Of a stretch of 6,544 nt of DNA, positions 1-5,250 are shown one piece after another. The position numbers and the translations under genes are program-made. Position 1 is the first letter of the stretch, and each line of letters begins with the position of its first letter. Origin of the DNA: JAKAFX01 sp049965715 (lineage in GTDB: Archaea > Thermoplasmatota > Thermoplasmata > Thermoplasmatales > Thermoplasmataceae). The notes below the pieces were generated by a model. The model saw only the letters and a list, made by a program, of their open reading frames with translations, had not been told where the DNA came from and did not search any database. The DNA is taken from contig JBMFWA010000030.1 in NCBI GenBank assembly GCA_049965715.1, forward strand, positions 1-6,544, given 5' to 3'.

Positions 1-243
1 GAGAGCTGGTATTCATGGGTCATCAATTCATCGGTGGATGCCATGAAGGACGTTGCAAGGATGATGAAAGTCCATCTTACCAGCATAATGAACTATTTCA
101 TCCACCGTATAACAAATGCAAGGGCTGAGGGTATCAATTCCAGGATAGCGCTAATAGAGAAGATGGCCTATGGATACAGGAATAAGGAACACCTGAAGAC
201 TGCGATATACTTCAGGTGTGGAAATTTACAGCTCTATCCATGA
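1..243 (+). CDS. ISL3-family transposase, C-terminal fragment (5' end outside window)
   Basis: The frame is open from base 1 and ends at TGA 241-243, so about 80 C-terminal residues are visible. They contain the ISL3 (IS204/IS1001/IS1096/IS1165) DDE-transposase C-terminal signature: an N-A-x-A-E-G-I-N-S-x-I segment, in which the Glu would be the last acidic catalytic residue, then A-Y-G-Y-R-N, and the usual ending F-x-C-G-x-L-x-L-Y-P. The enzyme would cut and paste the element through the terminal repeats. The stop lies directly beside the inverted repeat, normal for a compact IS. No frameshift or internal stop is visible, so the copy may be intact beyond the edge. An ATG at 34 is internal to the domain and should not be taken as the start. 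Confidence 0.85.
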   Translation, partial: ESWYSWVINSSVDAMKDVARMMKVHLTSIMNYFIHRITNARAEGINSRIALIEKMAYGYRNKEHLKTAIYFRCGNLQLYP

Positions 244-267
244 ACCCACACAAAAGTCCGATGACCC
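244..267 (+). repeat. Right terminal inverted repeat of the ISL3 element (IRR)
   Basis: The 24 bases directly after the transposase stop begin ACCCACAC and end GATGACCC. Read inward on the other strand they start GGGTCATC and finish GTGTGGGT, the form usual for ISL3-family tips. The partner repeat is off the window, so the exact boundary is inferred from family resemblance. Confidence 0.65.
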
Positions 268-274
268 ATATTTG

Positions 275-295
275 TTTTACGTTTAATCCGTAAAA
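275..295. repeat. Perfect 7-bp inverted repeat upstream of the beta-helix gene
   Basis: TTTTACG (275-281) and CGTAAAA (289-295) are exact reverse complements around a 7-nt AT-rich centre. The repeat lies between the IS tip and the GTG start at 307. The centre (TTTAAT, 282-287) is about 23 nt ahead of that start and could act as the TATA element of a leaderless promoter. The symmetric arms would then flank the TATA box as an operator would. A weak hairpin is the alternative. Function is inferred. Confidence 0.4.
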
Positions 296-306
296 GTTAA
301 GACTAG

Positions 307-1428
307 GTGTTCGAAACCGTTAAAAAAAGTATGAGAGCAATAGTAGCATTAATAGTACTGCTGTTCGTCTTCTCTGCTGTAATTATTGGAGTGGATAGCG
401 TATCGGCAACTCCTACTTCACAATCAGGACCAATTGGCATCGGTAATCTCACAGCAAAGGTGATAGCATATCCCGGAGAAATAATAACTGGACAGATCAA
501 TGCAACAGGTTACAACTTCGGTGTTTATATAGGCCCGGGTGTAACTAACGTTCTTGTGTACCACGCGCATATTTACGGTGCATCTGACCATGGCATATAC
601 GCGGAAGATACTTCTGGAATTTCAGTCATGTACAGTAATATCAGCTATGATGTTTTGCATCCTGACAAAGCGATACCAGAAGACAAGGCTTTACAGTTCA
701 GTGGGGTCTCCAATTCTTACATTATAGGGAATATTGTAACTCATGCGGCAGGGGACGGTGGAATCAGGGTCAGCAGCAGTTCTTCACTTGTTCCTTCTGG
801 TCTTCCCATTCCTGAAGTCAATGCAAGCGCTGATAACAACTTTATAGCAGACAATTACATAGCAAATGATTCCTTCGGGTGCGGTATCACTGTGACTGCA
901 TGGGGACCAGGCCAGATCGTGGCAAACAATTTGGTATTTTCGAACACGGTAATAGGAAGTTTCATGACTCCCCATGGCCCAACAGGTTTCGCAGTAGGAA
1001 CAATCGTAGTTGCGGCTGATTTCCCATTCTCTGTGGCGAGGGACAATGTAGTACTTGACAATACTGTAATAGGTGGGCTAGAATCAAATATACTAGTGAA
1101 TGCTCAGGCCCCATGGGCTCTTGATATAGGAAACCAAATAATAGGAAATACACTAATTTCAGGGGGATTCCAGAGAATTAACAACCCACCCTTCGACAAC
1201 GCATCAAACCTGAACCTACCGCCGGCTCCAAATGGCATAGGTATATACGCAAACTACCAACCAGGTATGCCCGCCCCTCCCATGATACAGCAGACTAACG
1301 TTGTCGGAAATATAATTATAAATCAGGGTATAGGAATCTGGAATGCGAACGCTTATAATGGCACATTTGTTGACAACTATTTCGAAAATGTCACAATAAA
1401 TTACCAGTCCTTTTATGGCATTGGATAA
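307..1428 (+). CDS. Secreted right-handed parallel beta-helix protein
   Basis: A 373-residue protein with an N-terminal Sec-type signal or anchor: Lys at 6-7 and Arg10, a hydrophobic run at about 11-29, and a possible signal-peptidase site after V-S-A34. The rest is made of short Gly/Asn/Ile/Val-rich repeats, such as G-I-Y-A, N-x-I-x-x-N and D-N-x-V-x-x-N-T-V-I-G, typical of right-handed parallel beta-helix (PbH1/NosD-like) folds. There is no C-terminal membrane helix or catalytic motif I can name. Many N-glycosylation sequons (for example NLT, NAT, NIS, NAS, NDS, NGT, NVT) fit a cell-surface or exported glycoprotein. Carbohydrate binding or a surface role is possible but unproven. The GTG at 307 keeps the charged n-region. 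ATG 331 (Met9) is an alternative that begins just before the hydrophobic run. No Shine-Dalgarno site precedes either, so the mRNA may be leaderless. The gene stands alone beside an IS end. Confidence 0.8.
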   Translation: MFETVKKSMRAIVALIVLLFVFSAVIIGVDSVSATPTSQSGPIGIGNLTAKVIAYPGEIITGQINATGYNFGVYIGPGVTNVLVYHAHIYGASDHGIYAEDTSGISVMYSNISYDVLHPDKAIPEDKALQFSGVSNSYIIGNIVTHAAGDGGIRVSSSSSLVPSGLPIPEVNASADNNFIADNYIANDSFGCGITVTAWGPGQIVANNLVFSNTVIGSFMTPHGPTGFAVGTIVVAADFPFSVARDNVVLDNTVIGGLESNILVNAQAPWALDIGNQIIGNTLISGGFQRINNPPFDNASNLNLPPAPNGIGIYANYQPGMPAPPMIQQTNVVGNIIINQGIGIWNANAYNGTFVDNYFENVTINYQSFYGIG

Positions 1429-1454
1429 GATTCAGAAAGTCTATTTACTTTAAG

Positions 1455-1489
1455 TTATTTTTTAGATTTTTATTTATTTCTTTGTTTTT
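1455..1489 (+). terminator. T-rich transcription terminator
   Basis: Just after the beta-helix gene there are repeated T runs of 3 to 6 bases (such as gttatttttt, gattttt, ctttgttttt). Archaeal RNA polymerase terminates at such coding-strand oligo-T tracts without needing a hairpin. None of the other plus-strand genes here is followed by a comparable tract. Confidence 0.6.
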
Positions 1490-1585
1490 AGATTATGAAA
1501 AAAGTAGGCTGTCAGACAGGTTATTACTCGTTGATATTCCAAATCCGATGATAAACATTAGATTTTTTCTTATTTTGGCAATAGA

Positions 1586-1786
1586 ATGAGGCCTTCACAG
1601 GAGGAACTTCTTTCATTTATTACTGAAAGAGGATATTTCGAGCCTAAACGTCGAGTAAACTTGCAACAACTATCTACTACCCTTTCTACTTCAAAATCAA
1701 ATCTAAGTAGGAAGGTTCGGGGCATAGAACGTTACCTAGCTTATGAATACATTCAGAAAAATAAAAACCTACTTTTGGAGCAATAG
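1586..1786 (+). CDS. Free-standing mini HTH_10 (bacterio-opsin-activator-type) DNA-binding protein
   Basis: A 66-residue protein almost wholly occupied by one domain. It matches the HTH_10 (Bat-like) pattern: Q-E-E-L-L at 5-9, G-Y-F-E-P-K-R-R-V at 16-24, L-x-x-L-S at 26-30, and a recognition helix of the form S-T-S-K-S-N-L-S-R-K-V-R-x-I-E-R (34-49). Known members bind DNA and usually carry a 100-200-residue sensory or unknown domain in front. That part is missing here. The frame is open back only to 1562 (stop at 1559-1561) and contains no earlier start codon. It may be a genuine one-domain regulator or the surviving tail of a longer gene. No Shine-Dalgarno site or clear TATA box was found. 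It precedes the zinc-ribbon gene cluster on the same strand, but the long gap means regulation of that cluster is only a guess. Confidence 0.65.
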   Translation: MRPSQEELLSFITERGYFEPKRRVNLQQLSTTLSTSKSNLSRKVRGIERYLAYEYIQKNKNLLLEQ

Positions 1787-1920
1787 TTAAAACATTCTAA
1801 CATCAACTTTGAAATTTATTCTATTTTAACTTTCTAAATTCGTTTATAACAAGCAACTTAGAATTAACTTCGGGTGTTTAAATCAGCTGCTTATTGGGAT
1901 GATTGGAGTCTATTACTCTT

Positions 1921-1983
1921 TGTTAAAAAGGGAGAGATGGATAACGCCAGTCTAACACCCCTCCCTTCTCCTTATTGTTAGGT
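1921..1983 (+). other. Interleaved inverted repeats (pseudoknot-like or switch-like segment)
   Basis: Stem A is AAGGGAG (1928-1934) with CTCCCTT (1961-1967). Stem B is CTAACA (1952-1957) with TGTTAG (1976-1981), extended by two G-U pairs. Their order A-B-A'-B' is that of an H-type pseudoknot. The segment TGTTA at 1921-1925 can also pair with TAACA at 1953-1957, competing with stem B. The pairings are exact as read; that they form, or that the region is transcribed, is inference. Confidence 0.35.
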
Positions 1984-2080
1984 AATGATTATTTTGCTCC
2001 TTGACACGTCAGACATAGCCTATTGCTGTACATTCCTCAGGGATTGTGAATTTTATTCAGCATTTGGCGTTTAGTAGGAA

Positions 2081-2106
2081 TATTAGGTTAACTTTAATTT
2101 ATTAGG
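2081..2106 (+). promoter_or_regulatory. TATTAGG direct repeat, 19-bp spacing, upstream of the TATA box
   Basis: TATTAGG occurs exactly at 2081-2087 and 2100-2106, about two helical turns apart and just ahead of the TATA-like element at 2112-2118. A partial copy (TAGTAGG) lies at 2072-2078. Archaeal activators commonly bind directly upstream of BRE/TATA, so this is a reasonable operator candidate for the 2152 gene. The regulator is unknown. Confidence 0.4.
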
Positions 2107-2111
2107 AACAA

Positions 2112-2130
2112 TTTATAGAAACCTTAAAAT
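2112..2130 (+). promoter_or_regulatory. Promoter of the LPGYxGY-SPFH gene pair
   Basis: Two TATA-like elements precede ATG 2152: TTTATAG (2112-2118) and TTAAAAT (2124-2130). With the usual ~26-nt spacing the first would start transcription near 2141, giving an ~11-nt leader. The second would start it at about the ATG, giving a leaderless mRNA. No Shine-Dalgarno sequence precedes the ATG, which fits either choice. Confidence 0.5.
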
Positions 2131-2151
2131 CATTCAAGTAGTTGTTATATT

Positions 2152-2673
2152 ATGTCAGATATCCGGAATGAAATTTCTGACGACAGAGGAATAATCAAGA
2201 AGATCCAATTACTTTTGCCGGGCTATAGGGGATACAGAATAAACGAGGACCTAAGGGATGCAGACATTTTTCTGAAGGACGCGCTGTATAAGAAGATGCT
2301 TGAGGTAATCAGCGAGCTCAAGAACGGTCAGGCGAGTCTTATCAGCAATGGTGTTTTCAGTGGACTTGAGGTGATAGGAACTACCAGGTCCAGGATTCAG
2401 ACAGCCTCAGCTTTGGTCAGGCATCATGATCTCGGTTATTCGGGAGTATCAGCTCCCATAAGGGCTGATGCCAAAAAGATATCCGCAATTTATGACCTGG
2501 ATTCGAAGATCTCCGAAGAAATCAAAAGACTGGATTCTGCTATGAAGGAATTCGTGAACGAATGCAATTCGGGAAAACTCAATACTGAACTTCTTCAGCA
2601 AGTGAATTCCGTCGTGGCATCTATCCTCGATTTAAACAAAAGCAGGGCAAATTTGTTGTACGGGGGAGTGTAG
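2152..2673 (+). CDS. Conserved helical 'LPGYxGY' protein, partner of SPFH zinc-ribbon protein
   Basis: A 173-residue soluble protein with no signal peptide or membrane helix. Residues 22-28 read L-P-G-Y-R-G-Y, followed by a charged R-x-x-D-A-D stretch (35-38). The middle and C-terminal parts are predicted helical, with an R-x-R-I-Q-T-A-S segment (79-86), L-G-Y-S-G (94-98), I-Y-D-L-D (113-117) and a charged coiled-coil-like helix after 118. From memory, small proteins with this motif order occur next to YdjI-like SPFH genes in many bacteria and archaea, usually as 'hypothetical protein'; no biochemical function is known to me. The next gene starts 3 nt after the stop, and that gene's ribosome site lies inside this gene's last codons, so translation is probably coupled and the products may form one complex. 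ATG 2152 follows the promoter closely with no better alternative. Confidence 0.8.
   Translation: MSDIRNEISDDRGIIKKIQLLLPGYRGYRINEDLRDADIFLKDALYKKMLEVISELKNGQASLISNGVFSGLEVIGTTRSRIQTASALVRHHDLGYSGVSAPIRADAKKISAIYDLDSKISEEIKRLDSAMKEFVNECNSGKLNTELLQQVNSVVASILDLNKSRANLLYGGV
2662..2668 (+). promoter_or_regulatory. Ribosome binding site of the SPFH gene, inside the upstream gene
   Basis: GGGGGAG, followed by TG, lies within the last codons of the upstream gene and 8 nt before ATG 2677. It fits the archaeal Shine-Dalgarno core (GGAGGTGA) loosely and supports the ATG at 2677 and translational coupling of the two genes. Confidence 0.55.
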
Positions 2674-2676
2674 ATA

Positions 2677-3837
2677 ATGTTCAGGCGGGGAGACGCAGGA
2701 GAGGTACCTGCAAAGGGAGGCAGTCTGTTCGGTTCAACGACGATTGAATGGGGGGACCAGTACAAGCAGGGCAACATAATGTGGAAGGTCCCTAGGCTGA
2801 TAAGGTTGAATGATAACGTTGTAGTGAGGGAAGACGAGACTGCCGTGTTCTTCAGGGACGGAAAGGCCATATGGTACATAGATAAGCCAGGAAGATACGC
2901 TCTTACCGACCTCAATGCTCCGATAGTGGGTGGCCTGGTGAAATTACTTACGGGAGTACAGCAGCAGGCGGAGGTCTACTACCTGCAGAGGAGAATTATT
3001 GATGGAAAATTCGGTTCCAAAGAACCTTATGCGTTCAGGGACAAAGATTTCGATATAGTGATGCTGAGGCTGTATGGAGAGATAAGGTACAGAATATCAG
3101 ACCCTTCAGTCTTCATAAATCAGTTTGTAGGAACATTCAATGCGGAGACAACGCTGGATGTGCAGACGAGGATAAGCGGTCAGGTTGTGATTCTCATCTA
3201 CAACGTGTTGGGGAAGATGAAGGACCAGGGCATATCAGTCCTGGATCTCCCCACGAATCTCATGAACATAGAGGAGGCGGTCCTGGGAGCGGCGAAAAGC
3301 TCCTTCGACCAATACGGCATTGAGATAAACAAGGTTTCCGGCCTTAACATATCACTGCCTGACGATGTCCAGAAAGCAATTGATATGCGTTCCAGCATGA
3401 AGGTCGTTGGAGCGAACTACCTGCAGTTTCAGGCAGGGCGCGCCATGGTCGACGCGGCAACAAATCCCGGGGGGACTGCTGGGGCGGGAGTTGGGCTGGG
3501 AATGGGTATTGGTGCAGGAGGAGGGATGGCATATCCCATGGCTAACAGCATCTCCCAGGGAATGTCTCAACCACCTCAGTCATCTCTTAGCAGGACAAAA
3601 AAATGTCCAAAATGTCAGTCCGATGTTCCCGATAATGTCAGATTCTGCCCGAATTGCGGGTTTGATTTTTCCACCGTAGACACCATGAAATGCCCTTTTT
3701 GCGGGAAGGACATTCCAAAAAATTCGAAATTCTGTCCAGAATGTGGAAAACCATTGACTGTAAAATGTTCCAAATGTGGAACGGAGGTTCCATCGACTAC
3801 TAAATTCTGCCCGAACTGCGGCAATAAGATGTTCTGA
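2677..3837 (+). CDS. YdjI-like SPFH-domain protein with three C-terminal zinc ribbons
   Basis: A 386-residue protein. After a short lead with I-E-W and I-M-W-K-V-P-R (23-40), an SPFH/band-7-like domain of the YdjI ('virion core protein'-like) type spans about 45-235. Its markers are V-V-R-E-D-E-T-A-V-F-F-R-D-G-K (49-63), K-P-G-R-Y, a K-E-P-Y-A-F-R-D segment and R-I-S-D-P. A helix with Q-K-A-I-D-x-R follows, then a Gly/Met/Ala-rich linker (about 262-295). Three tandem zinc ribbons close the protein: Cys 310/313/324/327, 339/342/353/356 and 364/367/378/381. No membrane helix is present, so membrane contact would be peripheral. SPFH proteins oligomerise on membranes. Bacillus YdjI, next to pspA-ydjG-ydjH, works in membrane-stress scaffolding, so a similar scaffold role is inferred. 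The ribbons probably mediate assembly or binding of the neighbouring ribbon proteins. No T-rich terminator follows. Confidence 0.85.
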   Translation: MFRRGDAGEVPAKGGSLFGSTTIEWGDQYKQGNIMWKVPRLIRLNDNVVVREDETAVFFRDGKAIWYIDKPGRYALTDLNAPIVGGLVKLLTGVQQQAEVYYLQRRIIDGKFGSKEPYAFRDKDFDIVMLRLYGEIRYRISDPSVFINQFVGTFNAETTLDVQTRISGQVVILIYNVLGKMKDQGISVLDLPTNLMNIEEAVLGAAKSSFDQYGIEINKVSGLNISLPDDVQKAIDMRSSMKVVGANYLQFQAGRAMVDAATNPGGTAGAGVGLGMGIGAGGGMAYPMANSISQGMSQPPQSSLSRTKKCPKCQSDVPDNVRFCPNCGFDFSTVDTMKCPFCGKDIPKNSKFCPECGKPLTVKCSKCGTEVPSTTKFCPNCGNKMF

Positions 3838-3984
3838 ACTCATCCATATCTTGGCCAATCCAGAAGTGAATGACTGATATGATATGCCTCTTGGGATATG
3901 GGAAACGACAGTATCACCAGCAAATGTAATTTCTCATTTAAAATCTCAACGCGACTGGCTTAGGCGTAACAGCATTTCAGATTG

Positions 3985-4020
3985 AGTTCTCCGTGACTAA
4001 GAATATGAGAAGTAGTTCTC
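3985..4020 (+). repeat. AGTTCTC direct repeat with a small hairpin, upstream of the promoter
   Basis: AGTTCTC is found at 3985-3991 and 4014-4020. The second copy also forms the right arm of GAGAA-GTAG-TTCTC (4007-4020). It sits just ahead of the TATA box at 4037-4047, a usual place for archaeal regulator sites. Short and possibly chance. Confidence 0.25.
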
Positions 4021-4036
4021 GATTTTGGCAGGCTTA

Positions 4037-4082
4037 ATTTTTAAAAAGTATTATATTACTCTAAAAGTTATATTCAAAGGAG
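4037..4082 (+). promoter_or_regulatory. Promoter and Shine-Dalgarno site of the zinc ribbon-PH gene
   Basis: An A/T box, ATTTTTAAAAAG (about 4037-4048), is placed so that transcription would begin near 4069, leaving a leader of about 24 nt that contains AAAGGAG (4076-4082), 10 nt before ATG 4093. TTATATTA (4051-4058) is a second possible box, but it would start transcription inside the ribosome site. This indicates that the 4093/4698 pair has its own promoter, separate from the SPFH pair. Confidence 0.55.
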
Positions 4083-4092
4083 TGGACCGGAA

Positions 4093-4626
4093 ATGAAATA
4101 CTGTCCAAACTGTGGAGCCCCCAACGAAGATGCAGCAAAGTTTTGTGTTGGATGCGGAAGTCCGCTGGGCGCGCCAGTTGGCCCAACCGCACCGGCAGGT
4201 ATTCCGTCTGCAGGAATACCACAGGCGCAGACTCAAGAGCAAGTATTCTTCAAGGGAGAAGGCACTCTGATCATCAGAAAAACAAGGGAGAGGAGCGGAG
4301 CGGCCAAAGCAGCAGGTGCGATGTTGGGACCAATTGGTTGGGTTGCGCTTAGCGGGAAGAAAAAAATTAAAACAAAGGCTGAAGGCGAACTTATCGTGAC
4401 AAACAAGGCTATTTACTGTGCCGGAAATGCATATCCATTCGACCAGCTACTGAGTCTTACTAGGCACGGTAGCAAAGTCGTAGAGATAGAGTTTGAAGCA
4501 GATGTCGGGCCTGGAGGAGGTGGGGGTGTTGCGATAGAAGCCGAATTGAAGATGGACTCCGAAGAATCCTGCAACGAGCTGTTTCAGGGTTTACAGCACG
4601 CAAGAACGTCCCATCTTCAGATATGA
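4093..4626 (+). CDS. Zinc ribbon protein with C-terminal PH/GRAM-like domain
   Basis: A 177-residue soluble protein. An N-terminal zinc ribbon (Cys 4, 7, 18, 21) is joined by a Pro/Ala/Gly-rich linker (about 24-47) to a beta-rich domain (about 50-170). This has strands such as G-T-L-I-I-R (57-62), a small hydrophobic Gly/Ala loop (69-88), and G-E-L-I-V-T-N-K-A-I-Y (98-108). The last segment is the strand-turn signature seen in bacterial PH-like and GRAM-type domains (G-x3-V-T-N-K-x-I), here shared with the next gene's product. A Gly run (six of eight residues) lies near 142-149. Such domains often bind lipids or proteins at membranes; the ligand here is unknown. The start is set by Met-Lys-Tyr-Cys opening the ribbon and by the ribosome site upstream. 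The gap to the next gene is 71 nt without a visible promoter, so the two are probably co-transcribed. Confidence 0.75.
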   Translation: MKYCPNCGAPNEDAAKFCVGCGSPLGAPVGPTAPAGIPSAGIPQAQTQEQVFFKGEGTLIIRKTRERSGAAKAAGAMLGPIGWVALSGKKKIKTKAEGELIVTNKAIYCAGNAYPFDQLLSLTRHGSKVVEIEFEADVGPGGGGGVAIEAELKMDSEESCNELFQGLQHARTSHLQI

Positions 4627-4697
4627 GGCTGGAATACCCGTCTCAAGAAAATCATGAAATCTAGAACCACGAAAGGTCCAAGAAAGAGCAGATAAAG

Positions 4698-5141
4698 ATG
4701 CTTCTGGAGAGATACGAGACTATTCTTTTCACAAAACATGAGGTTGTCGTGAATGAGCAGACAGGCACTTTCTACGTAACCAATAAGAGAATCTTATTCG
4801 AGACACAGATACTTAAACAAGGACGCTTCGGCCAAAAGGAAAAAATGCAGAGCGTCATCGCTGAAGAAATAAGGTACGAAGATTTAATGGACGCTACCGT
4901 AGATGATTCAGTAAAACCCAGCCAGCTGAAGATCGTTGCATCGAAGGGAATCGTCATGGTTTCGACCTCCGATCCGGACCAACTGAGAGCATATATCACG
5001 AAGGCGAAGGGATTCAAAGGAAGCTCCTCAGGATTTCTGGATAAGAGTATTGTGGTTAAGGTACGGTGCCCCTACTGCAATTCAATGGTGGACAGCAATC
5101 TTCCGAAATGTCCTTACTGCGGCGCACCGCTGGAAAGGTGA
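4698..5141 (+). CDS. PH/GRAM-like domain protein with C-terminal zinc ribbon
   Basis: A 147-residue soluble protein in the reverse order to its neighbour: a PH/GRAM-like domain first (about 1-110), then a linker rich in Gly, Ser and Lys, and a zinc ribbon (Cys 124, 127, 138, 141) at the end. The domain opens E-R-Y-E-T-I-L-F, continues G-T-F-Y-V-T-N-K-R-I-L-F (23-34), the typical strand pair of these domains, and includes K-I-V-A-S-K-G (strand) and a closing helix with D-P-D-Q-L-R-A-Y-I. ATG 4698 is the only possible start: the frame is closed by TAG at 4662-4664 and has no other start codon between. No ribosome site is clear, so translation may rely on the upstream gene. Membrane or protein docking is the likely role; the sequence does not show the ligand. 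Confidence 0.75.
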   Translation: MLLERYETILFTKHEVVVNEQTGTFYVTNKRILFETQILKQGRFGQKEKMQSVIAEEIRYEDLMDATVDDSVKPSQLKIVASKGIVMVSTSDPDQLRAYITKAKGFKGSSSGFLDKSIVVKVRCPYCNSMVDSNLPKCPYCGAPLER

Positions 5142-5214
5142 TCGTTGTGTATGAATTTGTGTTGATAAGATTGTGTTTGGAAAAGGTGGGTTGAAACATC
5201 ATGGCAGCAATGAA

Positions 5215-5247
5215 TTTATATCGAATAATTATAGTTAAGCGGGTGAT
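5215..5247 (+). promoter_or_regulatory. Promoter and Shine-Dalgarno site of the four-helix membrane gene
   Basis: TTTATAT (5215-5221) is a good archaeal TATA box. GGGTGAT (5241-5247) matches the anti-Shine-Dalgarno GGTGAT core and is 3 nt before ATG 5251, which supports that start. The predicted transcription start (about 5244) would fall within the ribosome site, so either the leader is very short or the gene is also read from upstream. Confidence 0.5.
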
Positions 5248-5250
5248 GTA

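Larger units (their letters stand above)
1..267 (+). mobile_element. 3' end of an ISL3-family insertion sequence, cut by the window start
   Basis: This is the right part of an insertion sequence: the transposase C-terminus followed at once by a terminal inverted repeat whose last base I place at 267. The left part lies outside the window. ISL3-family ends read GG-x-TC...GTGTGGGT inward from the tip, and the complement of 244-267 fits this pattern. ISL3 elements normally make an 8-bp target duplication, so 268-275 (atatttgt) is the candidate flanking copy. The left copy is not visible, so the duplication cannot be confirmed here. Confidence 0.75.
1787..2151. other. 365-nt intergenic region: structured segment plus promoter
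   Basis: No convincing gene is present. In one frame a GTG at 1874 opens about 35 codons ending at TAG 1979-1981, and in another an ATG at 1899 opens 18 codons. Neither has a ribosome site or recognisable content. The stretch holds interleaved inverted repeats (1921-1983), a small TGAC-AC-GTCA palindrome (2002-2011), a TATTAGG direct repeat (2081-2106) and TATA-like boxes ahead of the gene at 2152. It is long for a compact archaeal genome, so a regulatory RNA or a decayed gene is possible. Confidence 0.5.

Noticed and set aside
14..270. ATGGGTCATC at 15-24 matching the IS tip in inverted orientation
   Set aside because: The match is only 10 bp and lies inside transposase codons; it is not the other end of the element.
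307..500. Possible tRNA T-loop (GTTCGAAAC) near the beta-helix gene start
   Set aside because: The flanking bases do not form a T stem, and no acceptor or anticodon arms are present.
1495..1551. An 18-codon ATG frame between the terminator and the HTH gene
   Set aside because: Too short, without a ribosome site or recognisable sequence, and not in frame with the HTH protein.
1874..1981. A GTG-initiated frame of about 35 codons in the long intergenic region
   Set aside because: No ribosome site, no recognisable domain, and an overlapping 18-codon frame looks equally good; it spans the inverted repeats, so chance opening is likely.
3580..3858. Minus-strand frames opposite the zinc-ribbon tail of the SPFH gene
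   Set aside because: They are shadows of the strongly conserved Cys/Pro/Lys codons on the plus strand.
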